From Marinimicrococcus flavescens (lineage in GTDB: Bacteria; Pseudomonadota; Alphaproteobacteria; Geminicoccales; Geminicoccaceae), in contig JARGEQ010000008.1 in NCBI GenBank assembly GCA_029211145.1, positions 79,433-143,432 on the forward strand: a DNA stretch of 64,000 nucleotides. Direction: 5' to 3'. Positions 38,996 to 47,861 of this stretch are shown piece by piece (positions within the stretch are counted from its first letter, which is position 1; each line of letters opens with the position of its first letter). The notes beneath the pieces were generated by a model. The model saw nothing but the letters and a program-made list of their open reading frames with translations, did no database searches and was not told the DNA's origin. Both the position numbers and the translations under genes were made by a program.

Positions 38996-39543
38996 GACAA
39001 GGGGACGGGAGGACGGGCCCGGTGAAAGGGCGGACGTCGGTGCACGGCCGTGGCGATGGCGCCGTGCAAGGCGCTGCGCGCGGCTTTCCTCGCGTGTTTT
39101 CTGGCAGATGACAGCGGTGAGCGTTCACCGGATCTTCGTCTCTCCGGGCGATCCTGCTGGCGTGGGACTCCGCCGCCGCATCATCTGCGAGGATGACACG
39201 GGATGGGTCAACGAAGGGCGGGCAGATCCAAAAAGCCGCGGTGTAGGCGCCATGACCTGCCTGCCAGGCGCCGCCGGTAACCCCCAAAAACAAAAAACCC
39301 TGCCGCGCGCAGCGCCTTGCGCGGCACCGCCGCCACGAGCTTGCGCCGCTCCAGGCCATCGTCGGCCACGACCGAAGGGCAGCGGGTGCATGCCGCTGGC
39401 GATGGGGTGTGCAAGGCTGCGGTGATCGTTCTCCTGCTGGTCGGTTGCAGGCGGCGAACGATGCATCCACCGCCGCCAACTGACGCAAAGGCCAGGACGA
39501 AGGAGCCGCGCGCGGCGCCCTTGCCCGCTTCGGTCGGTCGTGC
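38996..39543. other. Non-coding region holding a repeat element
   Basis: The 548 bases between the small lipoprotein and the convergent TRAP gene contain the complete inverted-repeat element at 39066-39320. The remainder (39321-39543) contains a degenerate arm-like stretch GAGCCGCGCGCGGCGCC near 39507 and no credible gene; open frames here have no homology I recognise. Confidence 0.6.
39066..39320. repeat. Complete 255-bp element with 18-bp perfect terminal inverted repeats
   Basis: GCAAGGCGCTGCGCGCGG (39066-39083) is the exact reverse complement of CCGCGCGCAGCGCCTTGC (39303-39320). The inside includes GCAGATGACAGCGGTGAG, then a segment (39127-39183, starting GTTCACCGGATCTTCGTC and ending CGCCGCCGCATCATC) clearly related to the tandem array at 44950-46710. 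No target-site duplication or open frame for a transposase is visible. It resembles a miniature inverted-repeat element. Confidence 0.75.
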
Positions 39544-42138
39544 TCAGGCCCGCGCAGGCTGGGCTGCTGCCGCGCGGTCGCGTCGGCGGCGCTGGCCCAG
39601 TCCGATCAGCGCCACGAGCCCGAGCACCGGCAGATAGAGCCAGTGGGGCGAGGGCCGTTCGGCCGGAACGATGACGCCGGTGATCACGAAGCCCGGCTCG
39701 AGCTTCAGGCGGCTCGCCTGGGTTCCGAACCGGGCGTCCATCACCTGCACCTCGTCGCCGAGCTGGGTCAGCATCAGGCCGGTGCCCTGGATGCGCTCGC
39801 GGGCAGCCCCCGCATCGCCGATGCGCAGACTCACTGTCTTGCTGACCTCGTCGCCCTCGAGCGACAGACCCTCCACCCGGATCACCAGGCGGCCATTGGC
39901 CGGCAGCTCCTCCGCTACCTGGAAAATGGCCGAGGCGGGCAGCTCGGCGGTGGGGGCATAGAGCCGGTTCCAGAGGACCTCCGGCGAGAGCAGCAGGAGC
40001 GTGGCCACCAGGAGGAGCGCGGTCTCCCAGATCCGGCTCCTGACCAGCCAGAAGTTCATGGTGGCGGCGCTGAAGAGCAGCATCGCTGTTATGTTGCTGG
40101 CGATGACGAGGATGGCTTCGAGCCAGTTGCCGACGTCGACCAGCAGGATCTGCGGATTGAAGATGAAGAGGAACGGCAGCACCGCGGTGCGCAGGCTGTA
40201 GAAGCTCGCCTGCAGGCCGGTGCGGATCGGATCGGCGCCGGAGATCGCCGAGGCAGCGAAGCTCGCCAGCCCTACCGGCGGCGTCACGTCCGCCATGATG
40301 CCGAAATAGAAGACGAACATGTGCACGGCGATCAGCGGGATGGCGAGCCCCGCCTGGGCCCCCAGCTCGACGATCACCGGCGCCATCAGCGTGGCCACGA
40401 GGATGTAGTTGGCAGTGGTCGGGATGCCCATGCCGAGGACCAGGCAGACCAGGGCGGTGAGCAGCAGCATGATGATGACGTTGCCGGCCGAGATGAACTC
40501 GACGAAGTCGGTCATCATCAGGCCGAGGCCGGTGAGCGTCACCGTGCCCACGACGATGCCCGCGGTGCCGACCGCCACGGCGATGCCGATCATGTTGCGG
40601 GCACCCGCCTCGAGGCCGCCTACCAGGTCATGGGCGGAGGCCCGGAACGCCTCGGGCAGGCCGCCGCCGCCCCGCATCACCGCCAGGAGCGGCCGCTGCG
40701 TCACGAGGATGCCCATGATGGTGACGGTGGCCCAGAAGGCCGAGAGGCCGGGCGAGAGCTGCTCGACCATCAGGCACCACAGCAGCACCACCAGCGGGAT
40801 GACGTAGTAGAGGCCGGTGCGCGCCACCGGCCAGGCGTCCGGCAGCTTCGCGCCGAAACCCTCGCCCTCGTCACGCTCGAGCTCGGCATGGCCGGCGGCG
40901 AGCCACAGGCAGCCAAGATAGAGGCCCCCGCCGAGGACCGCCAGTACCGGCCCCGCCGCCTCGCCGAAGACCGCCTTCACCGCCTGGATGCCGTAATAGA
41001 GGATCACCACCACCAGGATCGTGCCGCTCCACCCCAGGCCCAGGCGCAGCAGGCGGTCTCCCGGCCCGCGCACCGTCAGGCGCTGCAGCGGCTCGGCGCC
41101 GACCTTCAGGGCCTCGATATGGACGATGTAGAAGAGCGCCAGATAGGAGATGATCGCCGGCAGGGCGGCGTGCTTGATGATCTGGGCATAGGGGATGCCC
41201 ACATACTCGACCATCAGGAAGGCGGCCGCCCCCATCACCGGCGGCATGATCTGGCCGTTGATCGAGGAGGCTGCCTCCACCGCCCCGGCCTTGACCGGCG
41301 GCAGGCCGGTCTTGCGCATGAGCGGGATGGTGAAGATACCGCTCGAGACGACGTTGGAGACCGAGCTTCCCGAGATGATGCCGTTCAAGGCCGAGCCCAC
41401 CACCGCGACCTTGGCCGGCCCGCCGCGCAGGTGGCCCAGCAGGGCCAGCGAGAGCTGCATCATCCAGTTGCCGGCGCCCGCCCGGTCGAGCATCGAGCCG
41501 AACAGCACGAAGAGAAAGACGAAGCTGGTGGAGACCCCCAGCGCCACGCCGAACACGCCCTCGGTGGTGAGCCACTGGTGGCTCACGAAGCGCTGGAGCG
41601 AGGCACCCTTGTGCTGGATCACCTCGGGCACGTAGGGCCCGAGGAAGGTATAGGCGATGAAGGTGCCCGCCACGATCACCATGGGCAGGCCGAGCGAGCG
41701 GCGGGTCGCCTCCAGGAGCAGCAGCAGGCCCACGAGGCCGGTCGCGATATCGAAGCTGGTGGGCTGCCCGGGCCGCGTCGCCAGCTGGGCGTAGGCGAGG
41801 AAGAGATAGGCGCCGCAGAACGCGCCCGCCAGGGCCATCACCCAGTCGGTCGCCGGCACCCGGTCGCGCGGCGAGCGCCTGAATGCCGGGTAGGCCATGA
41901 ACGCCAGGAACAGCCCGAAGGCCAGGTGGATGGAGCGCGCTTGGGTGTCGTTCAGGATGAAGACGTTGAAGACGAAGGGCAGCGGCGAGGCGTACCAGAG
42001 CTGGAACAGCGACCAGGCGACGGCGATGCACAAGAGCAGTCGGCCGACAGCGCCGGCGGGCGCGCGCGCGCCGGTATCCGCTTCGGCGACGAGCTCCTGA
42101 AGATCGATCTGCCCGGCCGGGCGCTGCTCCGTGCTCAT
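39544..42138 (-). CDS. TRAP transporter fused permease (DctQM-type, TAXI family)
   Basis: The 864-residue inner-membrane protein joins the small and large TRAP permease parts in one chain, as usual for TAXI systems. About four helices (residues about 30-190) precede the DctM core with FGSMLDRAGAG, ALNGIISGSSVSNVVSSG, NGQIMPPVMGAAAFL, GMGIPTTANYILVATLMAP and MADVTPPVGLASFAA. A C-terminal extension (about residues 720-845; DUF3394-like, EVSKTVSLRIGDAG...RLKLEPGF) is soluble and probably periplasmic. It imports an organic anion by ion symport with the binding protein encoded 22 bases upstream. Confidence 0.93.
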   Translation of the reverse strand: MSTEQRPAGQIDLQELVAEADTGARAPAGAVGRLLLCIAVAWSLFQLWYASPLPFVFNVFILNDTQARSIHLAFGLFLAFMAYPAFRRSPRDRVPATDWVMALAGAFCGAYLFLAYAQLATRPGQPTSFDIATGLVGLLLLLEATRRSLGLPMVIVAGTFIAYTFLGPYVPEVIQHKGASLQRFVSHQWLTTEGVFGVALGVSTSFVFLFVLFGSMLDRAGAGNWMMQLSLALLGHLRGGPAKVAVVGSALNGIISGSSVSNVVSSGIFTIPLMRKTGLPPVKAGAVEAASSINGQIMPPVMGAAAFLMVEYVGIPYAQIIKHAALPAIISYLALFYIVHIEALKVGAEPLQRLTVRGPGDRLLRLGLGWSGTILVVVILYYGIQAVKAVFGEAAGPVLAVLGGGLYLGCLWLAAGHAELERDEGEGFGAKLPDAWPVARTGLYYVIPLVVLLWCLMVEQLSPGLSAFWATVTIMGILVTQRPLLAVMRGGGGLPEAFRASAHDLVGGLEAGARNMIGIAVAVGTAGIVVGTVTLTGLGLMMTDFVEFISAGNVIIMLLLTALVCLVLGMGIPTTANYILVATLMAPVIVELGAQAGLAIPLIAVHMFVFYFGIMADVTPPVGLASFAASAISGADPIRTGLQASFYSLRTAVLPFLFIFNPQILLVDVGNWLEAILVIASNITAMLLFSAATMNFWLVRSRIWETALLLVATLLLLSPEVLWNRLYAPTAELPASAIFQVAEELPANGRLVIRVEGLSLEGDEVSKTVSLRIGDAGAARERIQGTGLMLTQLGDEVQVMDARFGTQASRLKLEPGFVITGVIVPAERPSPHWLYLPVLGLVALIGLGQRRRRDRAAAAQPARA

Positions 42139-42160
42139 GCGGTCCCCGCGCCCGCCGGTC

Positions 42161-43135
42161 CTACATCCAGCCCTTCTCCTTGTAGTACTTCACGGCCCCG
42201 TCATGGAGCGGCGCGGTGAGACCGTCCTTGATCATCTGCTCGGGCTCGAGATTGGCGAAGGCGGGATGCAGCTTCTTGAAGTCGTCGAAATTCTCGACCA
42301 CCGCTTTGACCACCTGATAGACGAGCTCGGCATCGACATCCGCGGAGCTCACCAGCGTCGCCAGCACGCCGTAGGTGGGCGTGTCGTCCGGATTGTTGTT
42401 GTAGAGGCCGCCCGGGATGGTCACGTTGGCGTAATAGGGGTTCTCGGCCACCAGCTTGTCGATCGCCTCGCCCTCGAGCGGAACCAGCCTGGCGCCACAG
42501 GTGGTGGTCGGGTCCTGGATGTTGGCCGAGGGATGGCCGACCCCGTAGAAGAAGCCGTCGATCTTGTTGTCGCACAGGGCGGGACCGTGCTCGTCGGCCT
42601 TGAGCTCGGCGGCGAGCGAGAAGTCGGCCAGCGTCCAGCCCAGCGTGTCGAGCAGGCGCTCGAGCGACACGCGCGTGCCGGAGCCCGGATTGCCCACGTT
42701 GAAACGCTTGCCCTTGAAGTCCTCGAAGCCGGTCACACCGGCGTCCGGCCGGGCCACCACGGTGAAGGGCTCGGGGTGCACCGAGAAGACCGCGCGCAGC
42801 TTGTCCCAGGCGCCCGCATCCGCGAACGGCCCCTCGCCCTTGAGGGCCTGGTACTGGACGTCCGACTGGGCCATGCCGAGATCGAGCTCGCCGGCCTTGA
42901 TGGTGTTGATGTTGAACGACGACCCGCCGGTGGATTCCACCGAGCAGCGGATCCCGTGCTCCTTGCGGTCCTTGTTCACCAGCCGGCAGATGGCGCCGCC
43001 GGCGGCGTAGTAGACGCCGGTGACGCCGCCCGTGCCGATCGTCACGAAGCGCTGCTGCGCGTTGACGCCGGCGGCCGAGACGCCCATGGCCAGAACGGCC
43101 GCTGCGCTCATGCGAACGAGAGACTTGATCTTCAT
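42161..43135 (-). CDS. TAXI family TRAP transporter solute-binding subunit
   Basis: The 324-residue periplasmic protein has a signal peptide (residues 1-26, ending VNA), then [21 protein letters not shown] typical of TAXI binding proteins, here in pieces [13 protein letters not shown] and [11 protein letters not shown]. Other motifs: [26 protein letters not shown]-like [10 protein letters not shown], and [17 protein letters not shown]. Ligands in this family include glutamate and other carboxylates. It is the first gene of the TRAP operon. Confidence 0.93.
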   Translation of the reverse strand: MKIKSLVRMSAAAVLAMGVSAAGVNAQQRFVTIGTGGVTGVYYAAGGAICRLVNKDRKEHGIRCSVESTGGSSFNINTIKAGELDLGMAQSDVQYQALKGEGPFADAGAWDKLRAVFSVHPEPFTVVARPDAGVTGFEDFKGKRFNVGNPGSGTRVSLERLLDTLGWTLADFSLAAELKADEHGPALCDNKIDGFFYGVGHPSANIQDPTTTCGARLVPLEGEAIDKLVAENPYYANVTIPGGLYNNNPDDTPTYGVLATLVSSADVDAELVYQVVKAVVENFDDFKKLHPAFANLEPEQMIKDGLTAPLHDGAVKYYKEKGWM

Positions 43136-43481
43136 GACGACGGGCTCTCCTGTCGAAATGGACTAGCCGACGAGCGACGCGCGAACCGAAGCGGCGAGAA
43201 ATGAGCGGCACGCGGTCAAATACGGTGGCAAAGGTTGGGATTCCCGTCAACATGATCCGGGTGCTCCATCCGGTATCGGCAGCGAGCTCCTTCGACGTCA
43301 CTTGCCGATCGCGCGCAGCGGAGCAATGTTGCCCCGGCAGCCGTCGGCAAATGGCTGCCTCGGGCAGGAGGGGATGTCGCAAAGCGGCTGGCGCCCTTGG
43401 CGCGGCTGCGGCCTTTCCTGCCGCCGCTCTCCCTCGGCGCCCCTGTCGGCGCCCCGTCAGCGAAAGTCCGAGAGCCACGTC
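43136..43481. other. Intergenic region between divergent TRAP and aminotransferase genes
   Basis: These 346 bases separate two divergent genes and must contain both promoters. I saw no clear operator. The direct repeat GAGCCACGTC (43472 and 43485) flanks the aminotransferase start. An in-frame upstream extension of that gene exists but lacks family similarity. Confidence 0.4.
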
Positions 43482-44816
43482 ATGAGCCACGTCCTGCACC
43501 GAGCCGCCCGCGCCAAGCCGCCCACCGCCGTCCGCGCGCAAGGCCTCGTCATCGAGGACAAGGAAGGCCGCCGCTATCTCGACGCCTCGGGCGGTGCGGC
43601 CGTCTCCTGCCTCGGCCACGGCCATCCCCGCGTGGTCGAGGCGGTCAGACACCAGGCCGGGACGCTGGCCTTCGCCCATACCGGCTTCTTCACCAGCGAG
43701 CCCGCCGAACAGCTCGCCGATCTCCTGATCGGGCAGGCGCCGGCGGGCATCGACCAGGTCTATTTCACCTGCGGCGGCTCGGAATCGGTCGAGGCGGCGC
43801 TCAAGCTCGCCAGGCAGTATTTCGTCGAGACCGGCCAGCCGCAGCGCCGTCACTTCATCGCCCGCCGCCAGAGCTATCACGGCAACACCCTGGGAGCGCT
43901 CGCCGTGGGCGGCAACATGTGGCGACGCGAGCCCTACGCGCCGCTGCTCATGGAAGCGCACCATGTCGCGCCCTGCTTCGCCTACCGCTTCAAGGAGGAG
44001 GCGGAAAGCGAGGAGGCCTACGGCGCCCGCCTCGCCGACGAGCTCGAGGCGAAGATCCGGGAGCTCGGGCCCGAGACCGTGGCGGCCTTCGTGGCCGAGA
44101 CGGTGGTGGGCGCCACCGCCGGGGCGGTACCGCCGGTAGCGGGCTATTTCCGCCGCGTCCGCGAGGTCTGCGACCGCCACGGCGTGCTGCTGATCCTCGA
44201 CGAGGTGATGAGCGGCATGGGCCGCACCGGCACGCTGCACGCCTGCGAGCAGGAAGGCATCGCCCCCGACATCATGACCATCGCCAAGGGCCTGGGCGCC
44301 GGTTACCAGCCCATCGGCGCGGTGCTGTTCTCGCGGCGCATCATGGAGGCGCTGCTGGCGGGCTCCGGCGCCTTCATGCACGGCCACACCTATAACGGCC
44401 ATCCGGTGGCCTGCGCCGCCGGCGTCGCCGTGCTCGAGACGCTGCGCGAGGAGAACCTGCTCGAGAATGTCCGCGCCATGGGCGAGCTGATGCAGAGCCG
44501 GCTCGATGCCCGGCTGGGCCAGAACCCGCATGTGGGCGACATCCGCGGCCGCGGGCTCTTCCGGGCGGTCGAGCTGGTGGCCGACCGCGAGAGCAAGGCC
44601 TGCTTCGATCCGGCGCTGAAGCTCAACGCCCGGATCAAGGCCGAGGCCATGCAGCGCGGCCTGATGGTCTATCCCATGGGCGGCACGGTGGACGGGCGGC
44701 AGGGCGACCACGTCCTGCTGGCCCCGCCCTTCATCGTCGGTCCCTCGGACGTCGAGACGATCGTCGAGCGGCTGGGCGAGGCGGTGGAGGCGGCACTGGC
44801 ATCCGTGCAGCGCTAG
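43482..44816 (+). CDS. Class III (omega) aminotransferase, PLP-dependent
   Basis: The 444-residue fold-type I enzyme moves amino groups from omega- or alpha-amino donors. It shows LDASGGAAVSCLGHGHP, FTCGGSESVEAALKLAR, SYHGNTLGAL, the PLP-binding LILDEVMSGMGRTG and Schiff-base lysine K269 in IAKGLGAGYQP, plus HGHTYNGHPVAC. Substrates in this family include taurine, beta-alanine, putrescine and diaminopelargonate; none can be picked. It is divergent from the TAXI-TRAP transporter, so the two may share a substrate. A repeat arm starts 80 bases after the stop. Confidence 0.88.
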   Translation: MSHVLHRAARAKPPTAVRAQGLVIEDKEGRRYLDASGGAAVSCLGHGHPRVVEAVRHQAGTLAFAHTGFFTSEPAEQLADLLIGQAPAGIDQVYFTCGGSESVEAALKLARQYFVETGQPQRRHFIARRQSYHGNTLGALAVGGNMWRREPYAPLLMEAHHVAPCFAYRFKEEAESEEAYGARLADELEAKIRELGPETVAAFVAETVVGATAGAVPPVAGYFRRVREVCDRHGVLLILDEVMSGMGRTGTLHACEQEGIAPDIMTIAKGLGAGYQPIGAVLFSRRIMEALLAGSGAFMHGHTYNGHPVACAAGVAVLETLREENLLENVRAMGELMQSRLDARLGQNPHVGDIRGRGLFRAVELVADRESKACFDPALKLNARIKAEAMQRGLMVYPMGGTVDGRQGDHVLLAPPFIVGPSDVETIVERLGEAVEAALASVQR

Positions 44817-44895
44817 GAGACCCTGGTCACCGGGAGCGGGAGCCATCGGCGAGCGGGCGGGCCGGACAGCCGCCCGCCCGTGACGGCAAGGCCTC

Positions 44896-45128
44896 GCAAG
44901 GCGCTGCGCGCGGCTTCTTTTCCCGGTTTTTGTCAGTTGGCAGCGGTGGGTGCACGCCGCCGCATCATCCTCGGGGCGCACCTGTCCCGCGATCCGCAAG
45001 AATGCCCGAGCGAAGGTTGAGGACGCGTAAAGGGCGGAGATGGCTCCCCTCCGGGCAAGGTGGCGCCAGATGCTCCGGCCGCGGCCACTCGGCCAGGAGA
45101 GAGGAGCCGGCTGCGCGCAGCGCCTTGC
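44896..45128. repeat. Inverted-repeat element at the left end of the tandem array
   Basis: The left arm GCAAGGCGCTGCGCGCGG (44896-44913) is identical to the arm at 39066. The right arm GCGCGCAGCGCCTTGC (45113-45128) is its perfect 16-bp complement. The 233-bp element shares GCAGCGGTGGG and CGCCGCCGCATCATC with the 39-kb element but lacks the GTTCACCGGATC segment. Its right arm is the first core of the tandem array. Confidence 0.7.
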
Positions 45129-46710
45129 GCGGTTCCATCGGCGGGGGCCGGTCCCGGCGTCGCCCCGTTCACGGGATCTTCATCTCCTCCGGCCATCCTG
45201 CTGGGATGGGACTCCGCCGCCGCAGCACCTTCGGGGCGCGCCTTCTCCACCATCCGCGAGAATGCCTGAGCGAAGGTTGAGGACGGATGGACGGCGAAGA
45301 TGGCTGCCGCGCCGGAGCGAAGCAGGGCCAGATGCTCCGGCCGCGGCCACACGACCAAGGGAGAGGAGCCGGCTGCGCGCAGCGCCTTGCGCGGTTCCAT
45401 CGGCGGGGGCCGGTCCCGGCGTCGCCCCGTTCACGGGATCTTCATCTCTTCCGATGATCCTGCTGGGGTGGGACTCCGCCGCCGCAGCACCTTCGGGGCG
45501 CGCCTTCTCCACCATCCGAGAGAATGCCTGAGGAAAGGTTGAGGACGGGTGAAGGGCGGAGATGGCTGCCGCGCCGGGGCGAAGCAGGGCCAGATGCTCC
45601 GGCCGCGGCCGCACCACTAGAAGAGAGAAACCAGCCGCGCGCAGCGCCTTGCGCGGCTCAGTCGGCGGGGGCCGGCGTCGGCGTCGCCCCGTTCACGGGA
45701 TCTTCATCTCCTCCGGCCATCCTGCTGGGATGGGACTCCGCCGCCGCAGCACCTTCGGGGCGCGCCTTCTCCACCATCCGCGAGAATGCCTGAGCGAAGG
45801 TTGAGGACGCGTTAAGGGCGGAGATGGCTCCCCTCCGGGCAAGGCGGCGCCAAATGCTCCGGCCGCGGCCGCACGACCAGAAGAGAGCAGCCAGCCGCGC
45901 GCCGCGCCTTGCGCGGCTCCGTCGGCGGGGGCCGGCGTCGGCGTTGATCCGTTCACGAGATCTTCATCTCTCCCAGCGATCCTGCTGGGGTGGGACTCCG
46001 CCGCCGCAGCACTTTCGGGACGCGCCCTCTCCACCATCCGCGAGGATGCCTGAGGGAAGGTTGAGGACGGATGGACGGCGAAGATGGCTGCCGCGCCGGA
46101 GCGAAGCAGGGCCAGATGCTCCGGCCGCGGCCACACGACCAAGGGAGAGGAGCCGGCTGCGCGCAGCGCCTTGCGCGGTTCCATCGGCGGGGGCCGGTCC
46201 CGGCGTCGCCCCGTTCACGGGATCTTCATCTCTTCCGATGATCCTGCTGGGGTGGGACTCTGCCGCCGCAGCACCTTCGGGGCGCGCCTTCTCCACCATC
46301 CGAGAGAATGCCTGAGGAAAGGTTGAGGACGGGTGAAGGGCGGAGATGGCTGCCGCGCCGGGGCGAAGCAGGGCCAGATGCTCCGGCCGCGGCCGCACCA
46401 CTAGAAGAGAGAAACCAGCCGCGCGCAGCGCCTTGCGCGGCTCCGTCGGCGGGGGCCGGCGTCGGCGTTGATCCGTTCACGAGATCTTCATCTCTCCCAG
46501 CGATCCTGCTGGGGTGGGAATCCGCCGCCGCAGCACTTTCGGGACGCGCCCTCTCCACCATCGGCGAGGATGTCTGAGGGAAGGTTGAGAACCGGTAAAG
46601 GGCGGAGATGGCTGCCGCGCCGGGGCGAAGCAGGGCCAGATGCTCCGGCCGCGGCCACTCGGCCAGGAGAGAGGAGCCGCCTGCGCGCAGCGCCTTGCGC
46701 GGCGCGGTTC
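44950..46710. repeat. Tandem array of a 262-bp non-coding repeat (seven core copies)
   Basis: The core CGCCTTGCGCGG occurs at 45121, 45383, 45645, 45905, 46167, 46429 and 46691, that is at steps of 262, 262, 260, 262, 262 and 262. Each unit contains the core, GGCGGGGGCCGG, a CGTTCAC(G)GGATCTTCATC stretch, TGGGACTCCGCCGCCGC, GAAGGTTGAG, and CAGATGCTCCGGCCGCGGCC. The first half-unit before 45115 is partial. Because 262 is not divisible by three, each copy shifts reading frame, arguing against a repeat protein. The array lies between convergent genes (aminotransferase and globin). Confidence 0.9.
45271..46441. repeat. Higher-order duplication within the array (784-bp offset)
   Basis: Bases 45271-45657 and 46055-46441 are almost identical (I noticed one C/T change, at about 45478 versus 46262), an offset of 784 bases or three units. 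Other stretches match best at an offset of 524, two units: 45905-46047 with 46429-46571, and 45133-45270 with 45657-45794. The array is therefore a mosaic of two- and three-unit duplications, the pattern left by unequal recombination. Confidence 0.8.
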
Positions 46711-46794
46711 CGCGGACATGGGCCGCGGCCGCAGGCCGGCTTTCGTCATGCGTCCGCCGCAGCTGGTTCCACGACGCCGGGATCCACCCGGTCC

Positions 46795-47241
46795 TCAGAC
46801 GGAGGCGGGGCTGGCGCGATACGGTGGCGCCAGGCCCAGCCGCCGCTGCATCTCCACGCCGGCGAGCAGGCTCTGGGCGATGCGGCCCGCACGGTCGAGG
46901 AAAAGCTCGGCCTGCGCCGGGGCGCAGAGCCTGCCCACGGTGCGCGCGAACAGCGCCAGCCAGCGTTCGAACAGCGGGCGGTCGATCTCCTCGATCCGGG
47001 CGTGCACGAGCATCGGCTTGCCCTGGTAGCGGCCGGTAGTGAGCAGGACCGAGGACCAGAAATCGACCATCCGCGCCAGGTGGGGATCCCAGCCCTCGCC
47101 GATGATCCGCTCGAATAGCGGGCCCAGCACGGCATCGCGCCGTACCTCGGCGTAGAAACCGTGGACCACCCGGGCGATCAGCTTCTCGTCGATCCCCAGG
47201 GCAGTACCGGGGCTGCAGCGCTCCGTCCGTTCCACGGCCAT
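46795..47241 (-). CDS. Group III truncated haemoglobin
   Basis: The 148-residue globin has a 2-on-2 fold: FYAEVRRDAVLGPLFE, GEGWDPHLARMVDFWSSVLL and the proximal-histidine segment TGRYQGKPMLVHARI (near residue 80), followed by FERWLALFARTVGRLC. Group III truncated globins bind O2 or NO and may act in redox protection; the function here is unknown. It lies 83 bases after smr on the same strand. Its end faces the tandem repeat array. Confidence 0.88.
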   Translation of the reverse strand: MAVERTERCSPGTALGIDEKLIARVVHGFYAEVRRDAVLGPLFERIIGEGWDPHLARMVDFWSSVLLTTGRYQGKPMLVHARIEEIDRPLFERWLALFARTVGRLCAPAQAELFLDRAGRIAQSLLAGVEMQRRLGLAPPYRASPASV

Positions 47242-47324
47242 GCCCTCGCATCAGCATCGGTGGACAATGGTACGGTCTGCGGTGGGGCAGGCAAAGCCCG
47301 GCGGCTGCGGCCGCTTGTCCCGGC

Positions 47325-47861
47325 TCAGCGCAGGCGGCGCAGCAGGACGTAGAGAGCGCCGTCGCCGCCATGCGCGACCCGCGCCGGCGCGTGGGCCAGC
47401 ACACGTGCGGCGTTGGGCGGCGAGGCCAGCCAACGCGGCGTCATGCTGCGCAGGACCCCGCCGGAGCGGGCGCCGCGGCCGGTGATCACCAGAACGCAGC
47501 GGCTGCCGCGCTGCTGCTGGGTCGCGAGGAAGCTCGTGAGGGCCGAGTAGGCAGCATCCTGGGTCATGCCGTGCAGGTCGAGACGGGCAGAGAGCGGGTA
47601 CTGCCCGCGCTGCAGCCGTTGCCAGTTGCGGCGGTCGAGGTTGCTCGGATCGGGGCGTGGCGCGGGCTTCGGCCGCACCGTGGCCGGCACGGGCTGGAGC
47701 GGCGCTGCGGGTGGCGGCGGCGGGGCTGCGGGCGGCGGCGCCGGCGCAGCCGGCTCCGGCGGCAGCGTCTCCTCCTCGCCGGCAAGGCGGTGGACATCGC
47801 GGACGACGTGGCGCCACAGCGCCAGCTCCAGCGCCGTAGGCTCTCGCTTGCCGCGGCGCAT
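47325..47861 (-). CDS. Smr (MutS2 C-terminal) domain protein
   Basis: The 178-residue protein has a charged N-terminus, a Pro/Ala-rich linker (about residues 38-68) and a C-terminal Smr nuclease-type domain: LDLHGMTQDAAYSAL, VLVITGRGARSGG and the end GGDGALYVLLRR. Stand-alone Smr proteins of this form usually follow mltA in alphaproteobacteria. Here the ATG overlaps the lutC stop (TGATG), so translation is coupled to lutC. Confidence 0.9.
   Translation of the reverse strand: MRRGKREPTALELALWRHVVRDVHRLAGEEETLPPEPAAPAPPPAAPPPPPAAPLQPVPATVRPKPAPRPDPSNLDRRNWQRLQRGQYPLSARLDLHGMTQDAAYSALTSFLATQQQRGSRCVLVITGRGARSGGVLRSMTPRWLASPPNAARVLAHAPARVAHGGDGALYVLLRRLR

Noticed and set aside
39066..39320. Insertion sequence
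   Set aside because: It has inverted ends but no transposase frame and no target-site duplication that I can see, so I call it only MITE-like.
39643..42219. 858-residue open frame opposite the TRAP permease
   Set aside because: Antisense shadow of a clearly recognised gene, low-complexity composition.
44933..46401. Several 80-163-residue open frames within the tandem array on both strands
   Set aside because: They repeat at the array period, cross units in different frames because 262 is not a multiple of three, and have no recognisable domain or start context.
44950..46710. CRISPR array
   Set aside because: The period is 262 bases and the whole unit is repeated; there are no short repeats with unique spacers and no cas genes.
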